From the NCBI GenBank assembly GCA_028289195.1, contig JANQQR010000025.1:62001-126000 (forward strand): a stretch of 64,000 bases of DNA, written 5' to 3'. Positions 9,621 to 18,257 of this stretch are shown in pieces (the stretch's first letter is position 1; each line of letters opens with the position of its first letter). The position numbers were made by a program, and so were the translations under genes. The notes beneath the pieces were generated by a model. It made no database searches, was not told the origin of the DNA, and saw only the letters and a list, made by a program, of their open reading frames with translations. The stretch is from Phycisphaerales bacterium. GTDB lineage: Bacteria > Planctomycetota > Phycisphaerae > Phycisphaerales > UBA1924.

Positions 9621-10340
9621 ATGGCAATCGTCGTCTTCCAGCACAGCGATCAGGGCAGGCCCGGACGCCTCGGGCTCACCCTGAGGGACCACGCGTTCAA
9701 CCTCGAGATCTACCGCCCCGACAAGGGCGAGCCGATCCCCGTCGACCTCGACAATGTCGACGCTGTCGTCTCCCTCGGCGGGTCCCAGAGCGTCGGCGGC
9801 CCAGAATCGTGGATCGCCAAGGAGATGGACTTCATCCGGGCCGCACACGAGCGGAGCCTCCCGGTGGTCGGCCTCTGCCTCGGCTGCCAGATCGTTGCCG
9901 CCGCGCTGGGCGGCGAGGTCTCCCAGATGGAGTCGCCCGAGGTCGGCATGCTCGACGTCGAGATCCTCCCCCCGGGCCAGACCGACACGATGCTCGCCGG
10001 CGTCGCGTGGCGTATGCCACAGTTCCAGATCCACGGCGACGAGGTCAAGACGCTCCCGGAGGGCGCCGTCTGCCTGGCCCGAAGCGAGAAGTGCGACATC
10101 CAGGCGTTCCGTGCCGGAATGCGGACCTACGGCTTCCAGTTCCATTTCGAGTGCGACCAGACCGGCGCCGCGTCCATCGTCAGCGCCGACAAGGACATGC
10201 TCCACCAGGCCGGGCGCACCTCCAAGGAGGTTCTCGAGGAGATCGAGTCGCGCTACGAGATGTTCGCGCGCCTCAGCGATCGCATCAGTCTCAACATCGC
10301 GACCTGCCTGATCCCCAAGGTCGCCACCATGGTCGGCTGA
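9621..10340 (+). CDS. class I glutamine amidotransferase (GATase1, GuaA-N-like)
   Basis: A 239-residue stand-alone GATase1 domain. The nucleophile elbow is GLCLGCQ with C86, and the His/Glu pair is in QFHFE (H175, E177), so the full catalytic triad is present. The oxyanion region is SLGGSQSVGGPES. It should hydrolyse glutamine and pass ammonia to a partner, or act on a gamma-glutamyl substrate. No synthetase domain is attached, and stand-alone homologues are usually annotated only as GMP-synthase-like amidotransferases. The gene is followed after 6 nt by the HhH-GPD gene, so the two are probably co-transcribed, although no functional link is obvious. Confidence 0.85.
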   Translation: MAIVVFQHSDQGRPGRLGLTLRDHAFNLEIYRPDKGEPIPVDLDNVDAVVSLGGSQSVGGPESWIAKEMDFIRAAHERSLPVVGLCLGCQIVAAALGGEVSQMESPEVGMLDVEILPPGQTDTMLAGVAWRMPQFQIHGDEVKTLPEGAVCLARSEKCDIQAFRAGMRTYGFQFHFECDQTGAASIVSADKDMLHQAGRTSKEVLEEIESRYEMFARLSDRISLNIATCLIPKVATMVG

Positions 10341-10346
10341 GGCCAC

Positions 10347-11273
10347 GTGGGTTCGCGACTCTCGATCTCGCCGCCACCGGACTTCGACTTCGCACGCGAC
10401 GTCTGCTCCTACGGCTACTTCCTGCTCATGCCCAACGAGTGGGACCCGACCACCCAGCGGATGCGCCGCCCGCTGCACGTCGAGTCTGGCGTCGCGGTGT
10501 TCACGCTCAGCCAGCCCGGCGGGCGGGGCAAGCCCGTCATCGCATCGTGCGATCGAACGCTCTCCCGCTCCGAGCAGTCGGACGCTCGCGCACAGATCAG
10601 GCGCATGCTCCAAATGGACGACACGGGCGTCGGCGCGTTCCACAAGGTCGACCGGCGCTGGAAGAAGGGCGGGCGGGCCCGCCTGTTCCGCAGCCCCACG
10701 CTCTTCGAGGACCTCATCAAGACTGTCACCAGCTGCAACGTCACCTGGCCCAGCACCGTCAACATGAACCGGCGCCTGTGCGAGACCATCAGCCCGGCGT
10801 TCCCCACGCCCGCCCAGCTCTCGCGTCGCAAGCCTCAGACCCTCCGCGCCCGCTGTGGCGTCGGCTATCGCGACCAGCGACTCGTCGATCTGGCCCGCCT
10901 CCACGTGCGCGGCGAGATCGACCCCGCTTGGCTGGAGGACCCCGGCGTGCCCGACGACGACGTCTACAAGTTCCTCCTGGGCCTTCCCGGCATCGGGCCC
11001 TACGCCGCGGGCAACGTCCTGCAGCTCCTCGGGCGATACTCGCGCCTGGCCATCGACACCGAGACGATCCGCCACGCCAAGACCTACCTCGGGCTCACCG
11101 GCACGGACCGCCAGATCACCAGGGCCGTCGAAGCCCACTACGAACAGTTCGGTGCCCACAAGTTCCGCAGCTACTGGTTCGAGCTCTGGGACTTCTACGA
11201 GGCCAAGCGTGGCCCCGCCTGGACCTGGGAGCCCCGAACCACCGGAGCGTCCTTTACGGCATCCAAGCTCTAG
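10347..11273 (+). CDS. HhH-GPD superfamily DNA glycosylase, AlkA/OGG-like
   Basis: A 308-residue protein with a GTG start 6 nt after the preceding stop. A helix-hairpin-helix motif is seen in LLGLPGIGPYAAGNVLQLLG (residues 211-229), followed by the general-base aspartate D237 in LAIDTETIR. The lysine used by bifunctional glycosylases (as in OGG1 and Nth) is not at the HhH position, where Tyr-Ala-Ala is found. A monofunctional AlkA-like base-excision enzyme is therefore expected, removing alkylated or otherwise damaged bases. The C-terminus lacks a 4Fe-4S cysteine set. Substrate specificity is not readable from sequence. Co-transcription with the upstream amidotransferase is likely. Confidence 0.82.
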   Translation: MGSRLSISPPPDFDFARDVCSYGYFLLMPNEWDPTTQRMRRPLHVESGVAVFTLSQPGGRGKPVIASCDRTLSRSEQSDARAQIRRMLQMDDTGVGAFHKVDRRWKKGGRARLFRSPTLFEDLIKTVTSCNVTWPSTVNMNRRLCETISPAFPTPAQLSRRKPQTLRARCGVGYRDQRLVDLARLHVRGEIDPAWLEDPGVPDDDVYKFLLGLPGIGPYAAGNVLQLLGRYSRLAIDTETIRHAKTYLGLTGTDRQITRAVEAHYEQFGAHKFRSYWFELWDFYEAKRGPAWTWEPRTTGASFTASKL

Positions 11274-11276
11274 AAT
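11271..11276 (+). promoter_or_regulatory. candidate -10 element upstream of speA
   Basis: TAGAAT (5 of 6 matches), overlapping the stop codon of the glycosylase gene, lies about 97 nt before the preferred speA start. It would give a leader of about 90 nt. No convincing -35 is seen. Confidence 0.35.
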
Positions 11277-11372
11277 CGCCGCCCGGCACGATCGGCCGCC
11301 CTATCGTTGGGGCTCCCCGCGAGCGCCTTCGCACCCGCGACCGCCAGACCGCCGACCCCGCGGAGCCCATCG

Positions 11373-13346
11373 TTGGCATCAGTCTCCACGCCCCACTCCA
11401 AAACAGCGTTCCTGCACGGTCGCTGGAGCCCGGAAGACGCCGCGCGTCTGTACGGCATCGCCGACTGGGGCAAGGGCTACTTCGGCGTCAGCTCCCAGGG
11501 CCACATGCTGGTCCACCCCGAGCGCGACGCGACCCGGGCGATCGACCTCGCCGAATTGGTGCGCGGGCTCGCCGACCAGGGCGTGTCGACCCCTGTGCTC
11601 CTCCGCTTCGACGACATCCTCGCCGATCGCCTGCGCGAGATCCGCGCGGCGTTCGACACCGCCGCCGAGCAGGAAGGGTTCAACGGCGGCTACAGCTGCG
11701 TCTACCCCATCAAGGTCAACCAGCAGCGCCACGTCGTCGAGAAGATCCGCGATATCGGCGCCGACCTCGGATTCGGGCTCGAAGCCGGCAGCAAGCCCGA
11801 GTTGCTCGCCGTGCTCGGCATGACGACCGACCACCCGGACATGCCGATCGTCTGCAACGGGTTCAAGGACCGCGAGTTCCTCGAGACCGTCGTCCTCGCC
11901 CACAAGCTCGGTCGGCGCATCTACCCGGTGGTCGAGAAGTTCAGCGAACTCGAGAGGCTTCTGGACATCGCCGATCGCTACGACGTGCGACCCACCATCG
12001 GCGTGCGCGCCAAGCTGTCCTCGCGTGGCGCCGGGCGCTGGGAAGCCTCGGGCGGGGCGCGCTCGAAGTTCGGGCTGTTCATCTACGAGGTGCTCGCGGC
12101 TCTCCGCCTGCTCGAATCGCGGGGCATGGCCGACTGCCTCAAGCTCGTGCACTTCCATCTGGGCAGTCAGATCTCGGACATCCGGGCGCTCAAAAACGCC
12201 ATCACAGAGCTCGCCCATATCTACTGCGAGCTCCACCGCCTCGGCGCCGGCGTCGAGTGCATCGACGTCGGTGGGGGCCTCGGCGTCGACTACGACGGCA
12301 GCCAGACCGCCTACGACTCCTCGGTCAACTACTCGATCGCCGAGTACGCCGCTGACGTCGTCTATCGCGTCAAGTCGGTGTGCGACGAGCGTCACGTGCC
12401 CCACCCGCTGATCATCTCCGAGAGCGGACGCGCGATGGTGTCCTACTCCAGCGTGCTCGTGTTCGACGTGCTCGGGGTGTCGCGATTCGATGCGCTCCCG
12501 GCCCCCGACGAGCTTGAAGCAGCCCAGGCGGCCCTCAGCTCCGACGAGGAAGAGGTCCCCCAGCCGATCGTCGATCTGCTCACGACCAGGGAGAACCTCA
12601 CCGACCGGAACCTGCTCGAGAGCTACCACGACGCGATGCAGGCCCGCGACGAGGCGATGAGCCTCTTCTCGCTCGGGTACCTCACCCTGCCGATGCGCGC
12701 CGTCGCCGAACGTCTCTTCTGGTCGATCGGGCGCCAGATCCTCGAGCGCAGCGCGTCGATGGAGCGCTACCCCGAGGAGTTCGAGCAGCTCCCGGCGATC
12801 CTGAGCGATCACTACTTCTGCAATCTCTCGATCTTCCAGTCGATGCCCGACTCATGGGCGATCGATCAGCTCTTCCCGATCGCGCCCATCCATCGGCTCG
12901 ACGAAGAGCCCACGCGCCGCGCGGTCCTGGCCGACATCACCTGCGACTCGGACGGCAAGATCGACCGATTCGTCGACCGACGCGACGTCAAGCGGACGCT
13001 CGAGCTCCACGCACCACGAGAGGGCCAGCCCTACTACCTCGGGGCGTTCCTGCTGGGCGCCTACCAGGAGATCCTCGGCGACTTGCACAACCTCCTGGGC
13101 GACACCCACGCGGTTCACGTGTCGCTGGGCGAAGACAGCAAGCCCGAGATCAGCGAGATCGTCGAGGGCGACACCGTCCGCGAGGTGCTGAGCTACGTGC
13201 AGATCGACCACGCTCAACTCCGGACGGACATGCGCCGGAGCGTCGACGGTGCCGTCAGAGCAGGCCGCCTGGATTCCAGCGAGGCCGAGGCACTGATGAC
13301 CTTCTTCGAGGCCGGGCTCGACGGATACACCTATCTTGAAGAATGA
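11373..13346 (+). CDS. speA: biosynthetic arginine decarboxylase
   Basis: SpeA decarboxylates arginine to agmatine, the entry to polyamine synthesis from arginine. I choose the TTG at 11373 (GGAG at 11362-11365), which puts the conserved N-terminal pattern YGIADWGKGYF close to the start; an in-frame TTG at 11307 is the alternative. The 657-residue protein has the PLP lysine K114 in YPIKVNQQ, the barrel motifs HFHLGSQI and DVGGGLGVDYDGS, and the substrate-binding NLSIFQSMPDSWAIDQLFP near the C-terminus. The length fits the family (about 630-660). The next gene is a deoxyhypusine-synthase-like gene 41 nt downstream, so the pair probably forms a polyamine operon. No agmatinase or agmatine deiminase gene is in the window. 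Confidence 0.94.
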   Translation: MASVSTPHSKTAFLHGRWSPEDAARLYGIADWGKGYFGVSSQGHMLVHPERDATRAIDLAELVRGLADQGVSTPVLLRFDDILADRLREIRAAFDTAAEQEGFNGGYSCVYPIKVNQQRHVVEKIRDIGADLGFGLEAGSKPELLAVLGMTTDHPDMPIVCNGFKDREFLETVVLAHKLGRRIYPVVEKFSELERLLDIADRYDVRPTIGVRAKLSSRGAGRWEASGGARSKFGLFIYEVLAALRLLESRGMADCLKLVHFHLGSQISDIRALKNAITELAHIYCELHRLGAGVECIDVGGGLGVDYDGSQTAYDSSVNYSIAEYAADVVYRVKSVCDERHVPHPLIISESGRAMVSYSSVLVFDVLGVSRFDALPAPDELEAAQAALSSDEEEVPQPIVDLLTTRENLTDRNLLESYHDAMQARDEAMSLFSLGYLTLPMRAVAERLFWSIGRQILERSASMERYPEEFEQLPAILSDHYFCNLSIFQSMPDSWAIDQLFPIAPIHRLDEEPTRRAVLADITCDSDGKIDRFVDRRDVKRTLELHAPREGQPYYLGAFLLGAYQEILGDLHNLLGDTHAVHVSLGEDSKPEISEIVEGDTVREVLSYVQIDHAQLRTDMRRSVDGAVRAGRLDSSEAEALMTFFEAGLDGYTYLEE

Positions 13347-13387
13347 CCCCGGCGCGAGACCGCCGGCACGCGCCACAGGAGCACGAC

Positions 13388-14470
13388 ATGCCCACCAAAG
13401 CCGAGCTGTTGTCCGTTGAAGTCGAGCACGTCGACCCGACCGCCTTCGACGCCCGCCCGATCATCGACGCCTACGCAAAGACCGCGTTCCAGGCCCGCAA
13501 TCTCGCGCGGGCGTGCTCGATCACGAGCGAGATGCTCGCCGATACGGACTGCGCCGTCGTGCTCACGCTGGCCGGCTCGCTCGTGTCCGCCGGCATGAAG
13601 AAATCGATCATCACCCTGATCGAGAACAACATGGTCGATGCCATCGTCTCCAGCGGCGCCAACATCGTCGACCAGGATTTCTTCGAAGCGATCGGCAACC
13701 GCCACTACGTCATGCCCTGGAGCCCCGAGGCCCCTGAGATCGACGACAAGACCCTTCGCTCGATGTACATCGATCGCATCTACGACACGCTCATCGACGA
13801 GGAGGCCCTCTCGGACTCCGACGACCTCCAGACCGAGATCTACGACTCGCTCGAGCCGGGCGCGTATTCCGGACGCGAGATCGTCGACGTGCTCGCCCGC
13901 CACGTCGAGGATAACCACCCGGATGCCGAGTCCATCATCCTCAGCGCGCGGCGCAAGGGTGTGCCGATCTTCCTGCCGGCCGCCAGCGACTGCTCGGCGG
14001 GCTTCGGCGTGCTCACCCACCTCGTCCGTCGCGAAGCCGAGGGGCGCCCCGGCGTTTCCTTCGATGTCGCCAAGGACTTCCACGAGCTCACCAAGCTCAA
14101 GCTCGCCTGCAAGGACACCGGCATCCTGATGATGGGCGGCGGCGTCCCCAAGAACTACATCCAGGATGTCGTGGTCGGCGCCGAATTCCTCGTCGAGCGC
14201 GGCTACGCCCCCGAGGGCTCGGGAACCTCGATGCACAAGTACGCCGTCCAGTTCACCGTCGCCGATGCCCGCGACGGCGCGCTCTCCGGCAGCACGCTTC
14301 GCGAGGCGTGCAGCTGGGGCAAGGTCGACGTCATCAAAGAGCAGATGGTCTTCGGCGAGGTCTCGACCATGCTCCCGCTCCTGGTCAGCGACGCCTACCA
14401 CCGAGGCCAGTGGAAGTCGCGCCCCGAGCGTCGCCTCGCGGACATCTTCGAACAGGCGACCGTCCGCTAG
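13388..14470 (+). CDS. deoxyhypusine synthase-like protein (polyamine aminobutyl transferase family)
   Basis: A 360-residue protein whose ATG at 13388 follows CAGGAG; an upstream in-frame ATG at 13343 overlaps the speA stop. It matches the deoxyhypusine synthase family along its length. The NAD-binding regions VLTLAGSLVSAGM and SSGANIVDQDF are present, as are the GGGVPKN loop, the GSGTSM segment and the active-site lysine K312 in EACSWGKVDV. Deoxyhypusine synthase uses NAD and spermidine to make an aminobutyl imine on that lysine. Bacteria lack the eukaryotic target eIF5A; related enzymes make homospermidine or other polyamines. Position behind speA supports a polyamine role, possibly using agmatine or putrescine, but the substrate is inferred. 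It converges with the glycosyltransferase gene, sharing the CTAG at 14467-14470. Confidence 0.85.
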   Translation: MPTKAELLSVEVEHVDPTAFDARPIIDAYAKTAFQARNLARACSITSEMLADTDCAVVLTLAGSLVSAGMKKSIITLIENNMVDAIVSSGANIVDQDFFEAIGNRHYVMPWSPEAPEIDDKTLRSMYIDRIYDTLIDEEALSDSDDLQTEIYDSLEPGAYSGREIVDVLARHVEDNHPDAESIILSARRKGVPIFLPAASDCSAGFGVLTHLVRREAEGRPGVSFDVAKDFHELTKLKLACKDTGILMMGGGVPKNYIQDVVVGAEFLVERGYAPEGSGTSMHKYAVQFTVADARDGALSGSTLREACSWGKVDVIKEQMVFGEVSTMLPLLVSDAYHRGQWKSRPERRLADIFEQATVR

Positions 14471-15591
14471 GCCAGGTCCAGATCGACTCCCGGCAGCAGG
14501 TGGCGCTCGACGAATCGCCGGGTGCTCCACACATACCGCTCCTCAGCGACCCGGCGCCCCGCGCTCCCGAGCGCTTCCCGCTCGGGGGGGTCCCGCGCCA
14601 GACGCGCCATGAGCGATGAGACCTCGTCCGGCGCGTCGGTGCCCGAGACGAGGTGCCCCCCGGCCCCTCCACGCTGGGGATCGATCTTCTCGACGAACAC
14701 CGGGATCGGCGTCGCGATGATCGGCAGTTCTGTGAGCATGCCCTGCACGATCGCCTGGCTGAAGGTCTCGATCGACGAGAGGCACAGCAGCACATCCATC
14801 CGGCGCAGCAGTTCGGCAACCTCGTCCAGGCTCATCCACGGGTAGGCGATGATCCGCTCGTCGGCGTACTCCGGCATCTCCTTGTACGACGCCAGGTGCA
14901 GCCGGCAGCGATCACGCACGTCCTCCGGCAGCCGCTCGAATGCGCGCAGCGCGACATCGTGCCCCTTGATGACACCCGGCAGGCGTCCCAGCAGACAGAA
15001 GTCGATCGGTGCGTCCGGCGACTTCGCCTCGGCGCGCGGGTAGAACAGCTCGGCGTTGGGAAGCCCGTACATCACGCCGATGTCCCGGCCCAGGCGATCG
15101 CGGAACCCCGACGCGACGAAATCGGAATTCGCCACGATTTCGACCGGCAGCCTGCCAAGCACACGCACCAGCGACGCACGAGGCTCGCGATGCGCAAACA
15201 CCACGTACCGGCGCGCCAGCTTTCCCCCAACCGCCGCGAGGATCCCGGGGATCAGCCCGCCTCCCGGATTCCCCAGCAGCATCACGTCGAACGGGCCGCG
15301 TGACTTCGCGGCCCGCACCGCGCCCACGCCGGTGCCCACGACCTTCCCGATCTGGCGCACCCCGATCACTTCTACGCTCTCGGGCAGCATCGCGCCGAGG
15401 CGCTCGGCCCAGCTGCGCTCGCAGGGCACGGTCACCCGCAGCCCCATCTCGGCGAGCTGGCGGATCAGGTCGATGCGGAACAGCTCGACGCCGTGCACCG
15501 GCTTCCCGCCGCGCCCGCGGCAGAAGCCCTGCTCGAGCACGCACACGGTCGCGGGCCGGTCCGGGTGCTGATGTGAAGGATCGGCGTCCAT
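14467..15591 (-). CDS. family 4-type glycosyltransferase
   Basis: A GT-B glycosyltransferase of 374 residues from the ATG at 15591; ATGs at 15621 and 15648 are alternatives. The N-terminal half shows LRQLAEMG-like acceptor-domain helices and LLGNPGGGLIPGILAAVGG. The donor half has FCLLGRLPGVIKGHDVAL and the ETFSQAIVQGM segment, which corresponds to the usual EX7E motif but with Gln in place of the second Glu. It probably transfers a sugar from an NDP-sugar in cell-surface glycan synthesis. No other polysaccharide genes are nearby. It converges on the DHS-like gene with a 4-nt stop overlap and is divergent from the hypothetical at 15672. Confidence 0.82.
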   Translation of the reverse strand: MDADPSHQHPDRPATVCVLEQGFCRGRGGKPVHGVELFRIDLIRQLAEMGLRVTVPCERSWAERLGAMLPESVEVIGVRQIGKVVGTGVGAVRAAKSRGPFDVMLLGNPGGGLIPGILAAVGGKLARRYVVFAHREPRASLVRVLGRLPVEIVANSDFVASGFRDRLGRDIGVMYGLPNAELFYPRAEAKSPDAPIDFCLLGRLPGVIKGHDVALRAFERLPEDVRDRCRLHLASYKEMPEYADERIIAYPWMSLDEVAELLRRMDVLLCLSSIETFSQAIVQGMLTELPIIATPIPVFVEKIDPQRGGAGGHLVSGTDAPDEVSSLMARLARDPPEREALGSAGRRVAEERYVWSTRRFVERHLLPGVDLDLA

Positions 15592-15642
15592 GAGCCAGCG
15601 CGCCAAGGTACTGCAATCCATCCGCCGCCGGGCCCGATTGGG

Positions 15643-15648
15643 TAGCAT
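15643..15648 (+). promoter_or_regulatory. candidate -10 element for the 15672-18086 gene pair
   Basis: TAGCAT lies 24 nt before the GTG start. It predicts a short leader that contains the AGGAGG site at 15661-15666. Confidence 0.35.
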
Positions 15649-15671
15649 GGCCGCCCCCGAAGGAGGAGCGC

Positions 15672-16658
15672 GTGCTGCACCCGATCCGAGTGCTGATGAC
15701 CGAGATCGTCGATTACGCCGGCCTGTTCCCGCCGGCCAAGCTCGACATGCGCACAACCGTCGAGAACTGGGCCCGCTACGTCTCCTCAGAGCACTCCTGG
15801 ATGCTCGGGCGTCTGATCGTGCCCGTCGCGCGCCTCGACGAGTTCGAGGAAGCGGTCGACGAACTGGGCATCGCGCCCGGCCCCGGCGACGACGCATGGC
15901 GCATCAGCGGCCTCGTCGCCCTCGACACCCTCGACGCGCAGATCGATCGGATCTTCGCCTTCAATCGCGCCCGCACCCTCGGGACCGACACCGAGCAGGA
16001 CAGCGCCGCCGCCGAGTCGGCTCCTGACGGCGAGCTCTCGCTCCCCGGGTCTTCCGGCGGCATGGTGATCGACGCGATCGAGCTCAAGTGCGCGAGCGCC
16101 GCGGACATCGACACCGCCATGCGCATCATCCCCGAGCAGCTCGAGCCATACATCGAGATCTCGCCCGACGCCGACGTCCGGGGGCCGATCGCCGCGATGG
16201 CCGGCACGGGCGCGCGAGCGAAAATCCGCACCGGCAGCGTGGTCGCCGACGAGATCCCCGGGCCGGGCCAGGTCGCCTCGTTCATCCACGCGTGCGCCGC
16301 CGCAGACGTCGGGTTCAAGGCCACCGCCGGCCTCCACCACCCGATCCGCGCCGAATACGCGCTGACCTACGACGACGATCCGCCCCGCGGCGTGATGTTC
16401 GGATTCCTGAATATGTTCCTGGCGGCGGGATTCGTGCGCGCCAAGATCCTGGACGACATCGAGGCGGCGCGCCTGCTCGACGAGCGCGACCCCGAGGCGT
16501 TCACCTTCGACGACGACGGCATCGCATGGCGCGGCAAGCGCCTCGATACCGCCGCGATCGCTCGCGTGCGTGAGACGTTCGCGACCAGCTTCGGCTCGTG
16601 CTCCTTCGAAGAGCCCGTCGAGGACCTGATCGGGATGAAGCTTCTGGCCGGAGAATGA
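15672..16658 (+). CDS. conserved hypothetical protein linked to fumarylacetoacetase
   Basis: A 328-residue protein with a GTG start fixed by AGGAGG 5 nt upstream (15661-15666). It begins LMTEIVDYAGLFPPAKLDM and later carries KIRTGSVVADEIPGPGQVASF and a characteristic VGFKATAGLHHPIR stretch. I recall that last motif from uncharacterised proteins of several bacterial phyla. The alternating hydrophobic strands and KxRxG and FKxTxG motifs resemble TIM-barrel phosphate- or metal-binding loops, but no enzyme family is certain. A stretch rich in Ala, Ser and Glu (about residues 108-130) looks like a flexible loop. Placement 54 nt upstream of fumarylacetoacetase suggests a link to tyrosine/homogentisate breakdown. 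The function is unknown. Confidence 0.75.
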   Translation: MLHPIRVLMTEIVDYAGLFPPAKLDMRTTVENWARYVSSEHSWMLGRLIVPVARLDEFEEAVDELGIAPGPGDDAWRISGLVALDTLDAQIDRIFAFNRARTLGTDTEQDSAAAESAPDGELSLPGSSGGMVIDAIELKCASAADIDTAMRIIPEQLEPYIEISPDADVRGPIAAMAGTGARAKIRTGSVVADEIPGPGQVASFIHACAAADVGFKATAGLHHPIRAEYALTYDDDPPRGVMFGFLNMFLAAGFVRAKILDDIEAARLLDERDPEAFTFDDDGIAWRGKRLDTAAIARVRETFATSFGSCSFEEPVEDLIGMKLLAGE

Positions 16659-16712
16659 TGAGCCGCCCCGCGCCGGGCGCGGCAGACCGCAAGGAAAGGC
16701 GAGGGCAGACCA

Positions 16713-18086
16713 ATGCCATTCGAGATCGACGACACCCACGACCCGAATCTCGAGAGCTGGGTCGAGTCCGCCAACGAGACCGACCACGACTTCCCCATCC
16801 AGAACCTGCCCATCGGGCGCTTCGAGGAGCTCGATGAGGACGGCGACCCCACCGGCGACACCCGCGCCGCCGTCGCCATTGGTGACGAGGTCGTCGATCT
16901 GACGATGCTCTGGGAGGCCGGTCTGCTCGAAGACCTCCCGCTCGACCTCGACGAGGACGAGTCGCTCGACACGATCGACCTCGACCTCGGCTCGCGGCTC
17001 GAGCTCAGGCGCATCCTCAGCTCGCTGCTCAGCGCCGGCGCCGACGAAGAGGTGCAGGACTCCGTCCGCGAGTGCTTCATCACCGAATACACGGACATGG
17101 CGATCACGACGCCGTTCGACATCGGCGACTACACCGACTTCTACGCCTCGGTGTTCCACGCCACCAACGTCGGCTCCATGTTCCGGCCCGACAACCCGCT
17201 CCTGCCCAACTACAAGCACATCCCCATCGCCTACCACGGACGGGCATCGACGGTCGTCGTGAGCGGCACCGACGTCCGGCGCCCGTGCGGCCAGACCAAG
17301 GCAGACGACGCCCCCGCGCCCTCGTTCGGGCCCTGCAAGCTCTTCGATTACGAGCTCGAGGTCGGCGCGTTCGTCTCGCCCGGCTCCGAGCTCGGCTCGC
17401 GCATCTCGATCGAGGAAGCCGAGGAGCACCTCTTCGGCATCTGCCTCGTCAACGACTGGTCCGCCCGCGACATGCAAAAGTGGGAGTACCAGCCGCTCGG
17501 TCCGTTCCTCGCCAAGAGCTTCGCAACCACGATCTCGCCCTGGGTGGTCACGATGGAGGCGCTCGCCCCCTTCCGCAGCCCCGCAATGACGCGCCCCGCC
17601 GGCGATCCCTCGCCCCTCCCGCACCTCTACTCGCGCGACAACGAGACGACCGGAGGCGTCGATCTCACCCTCGAGGTGCATCTGGCTTCCGAGCAGATGC
17701 GCCAGAAGGGCCTCCAGCCCGCGCTGCTCAGCCGCGGCACGTTCCGCGACATGTACTGGACCCTCGCCCAGATGCTCACGCATCACACCTCCAACGGCTG
17801 CGAGATGCGCGACGGCGATCTGATCGCATCAGGCACCGTCAGCGGCACGACCCGCGAGTCCCGGGGCTGCCTGCTCGAACTCACGTGGAACGGCGATCCC
17901 TTCGCCGACCCAAAGGTGGTCGTGCCCGGCACCGATCGCACGCCGATCGAGCTGCCGACGGGCGAGAAGCGCGTCTTCCTCGCCGACGGCGACGAGGTGT
18001 TCATCAAGGGCTACTGCCAGCGTCCCGGCTACCGGCGCATCGGCTTCGGCGAATGCCGCGGCATCGTCCTGCCGGCGAACGAGTAG
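16713..18086 (+). CDS. fahA: fumarylacetoacetase
   Basis: This enzyme hydrolyses 4-fumarylacetoacetate to fumarate and acetoacetate, the last step of tyrosine and phenylalanine breakdown. The 457-residue length fits the two-domain fumarylacetoacetase (about 420-440). The metal ligands are all visible: D142 in DYTDFY, E214 and E216 in DYELEVG, and D248 in NDWSARDMQ. The catalytic H149 in FHATNVG and R158 in MFR correspond to His133 and Arg142 of the mouse enzyme. An Asp/Glu-rich stretch at about residues 70-95 is longer than usual. It follows the conserved hypothetical by 54 nt. Other homogentisate-pathway genes are not in the window. Confidence 0.93.
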   Translation: MPFEIDDTHDPNLESWVESANETDHDFPIQNLPIGRFEELDEDGDPTGDTRAAVAIGDEVVDLTMLWEAGLLEDLPLDLDEDESLDTIDLDLGSRLELRRILSSLLSAGADEEVQDSVRECFITEYTDMAITTPFDIGDYTDFYASVFHATNVGSMFRPDNPLLPNYKHIPIAYHGRASTVVVSGTDVRRPCGQTKADDAPAPSFGPCKLFDYELEVGAFVSPGSELGSRISIEEAEEHLFGICLVNDWSARDMQKWEYQPLGPFLAKSFATTISPWVVTMEALAPFRSPAMTRPAGDPSPLPHLYSRDNETTGGVDLTLEVHLASEQMRQKGLQPALLSRGTFRDMYWTLAQMLTHHTSNGCEMRDGDLIASGTVSGTTRESRGCLLELTWNGDPFADPKVVVPGTDRTPIELPTGEKRVFLADGDEVFIKGYCQRPGYRRIGFGECRGIVLPANE

Positions 18087-18195
18087 CGGCGCGATCCCGC
18101 AGATTCTTTGGTCGCGGGCTCATGCCCGCCCCCGCGCACGCCGATGACCGGCGTGCGGCTGCGTTCGCGCACCCGCACATCTCCATGCACTCAGA

Positions 18196-18240
18196 CGCCG
18201 CACGGAACCGCCGGGGGGAGCCGTGCGGCGTTGCCTTTTG
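18196..18240. terminator. hairpin terminator between convergent fahA and the DUF255 gene
   Basis: Perfect 10-bp stem (cgccgcacgg at 18196-18205 with ccgtgcggcg at 18221-18230), a 15-nt loop, then ttgccttttg. It sits between two convergent stops, so it could serve both genes. The T-tract is on the plus side. Confidence 0.65.
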
Positions 18241-18257
18241 GGATTCGCCGAACCCCG

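Noticed and set aside
9557-12355. A 932-codon open frame on the plus strand and other very long frames on both strands
   Set aside because: They overlap well-supported genes and translate to Arg/Pro/Ala-rich low-complexity sequence, the usual shadow of high-GC coding DNA.
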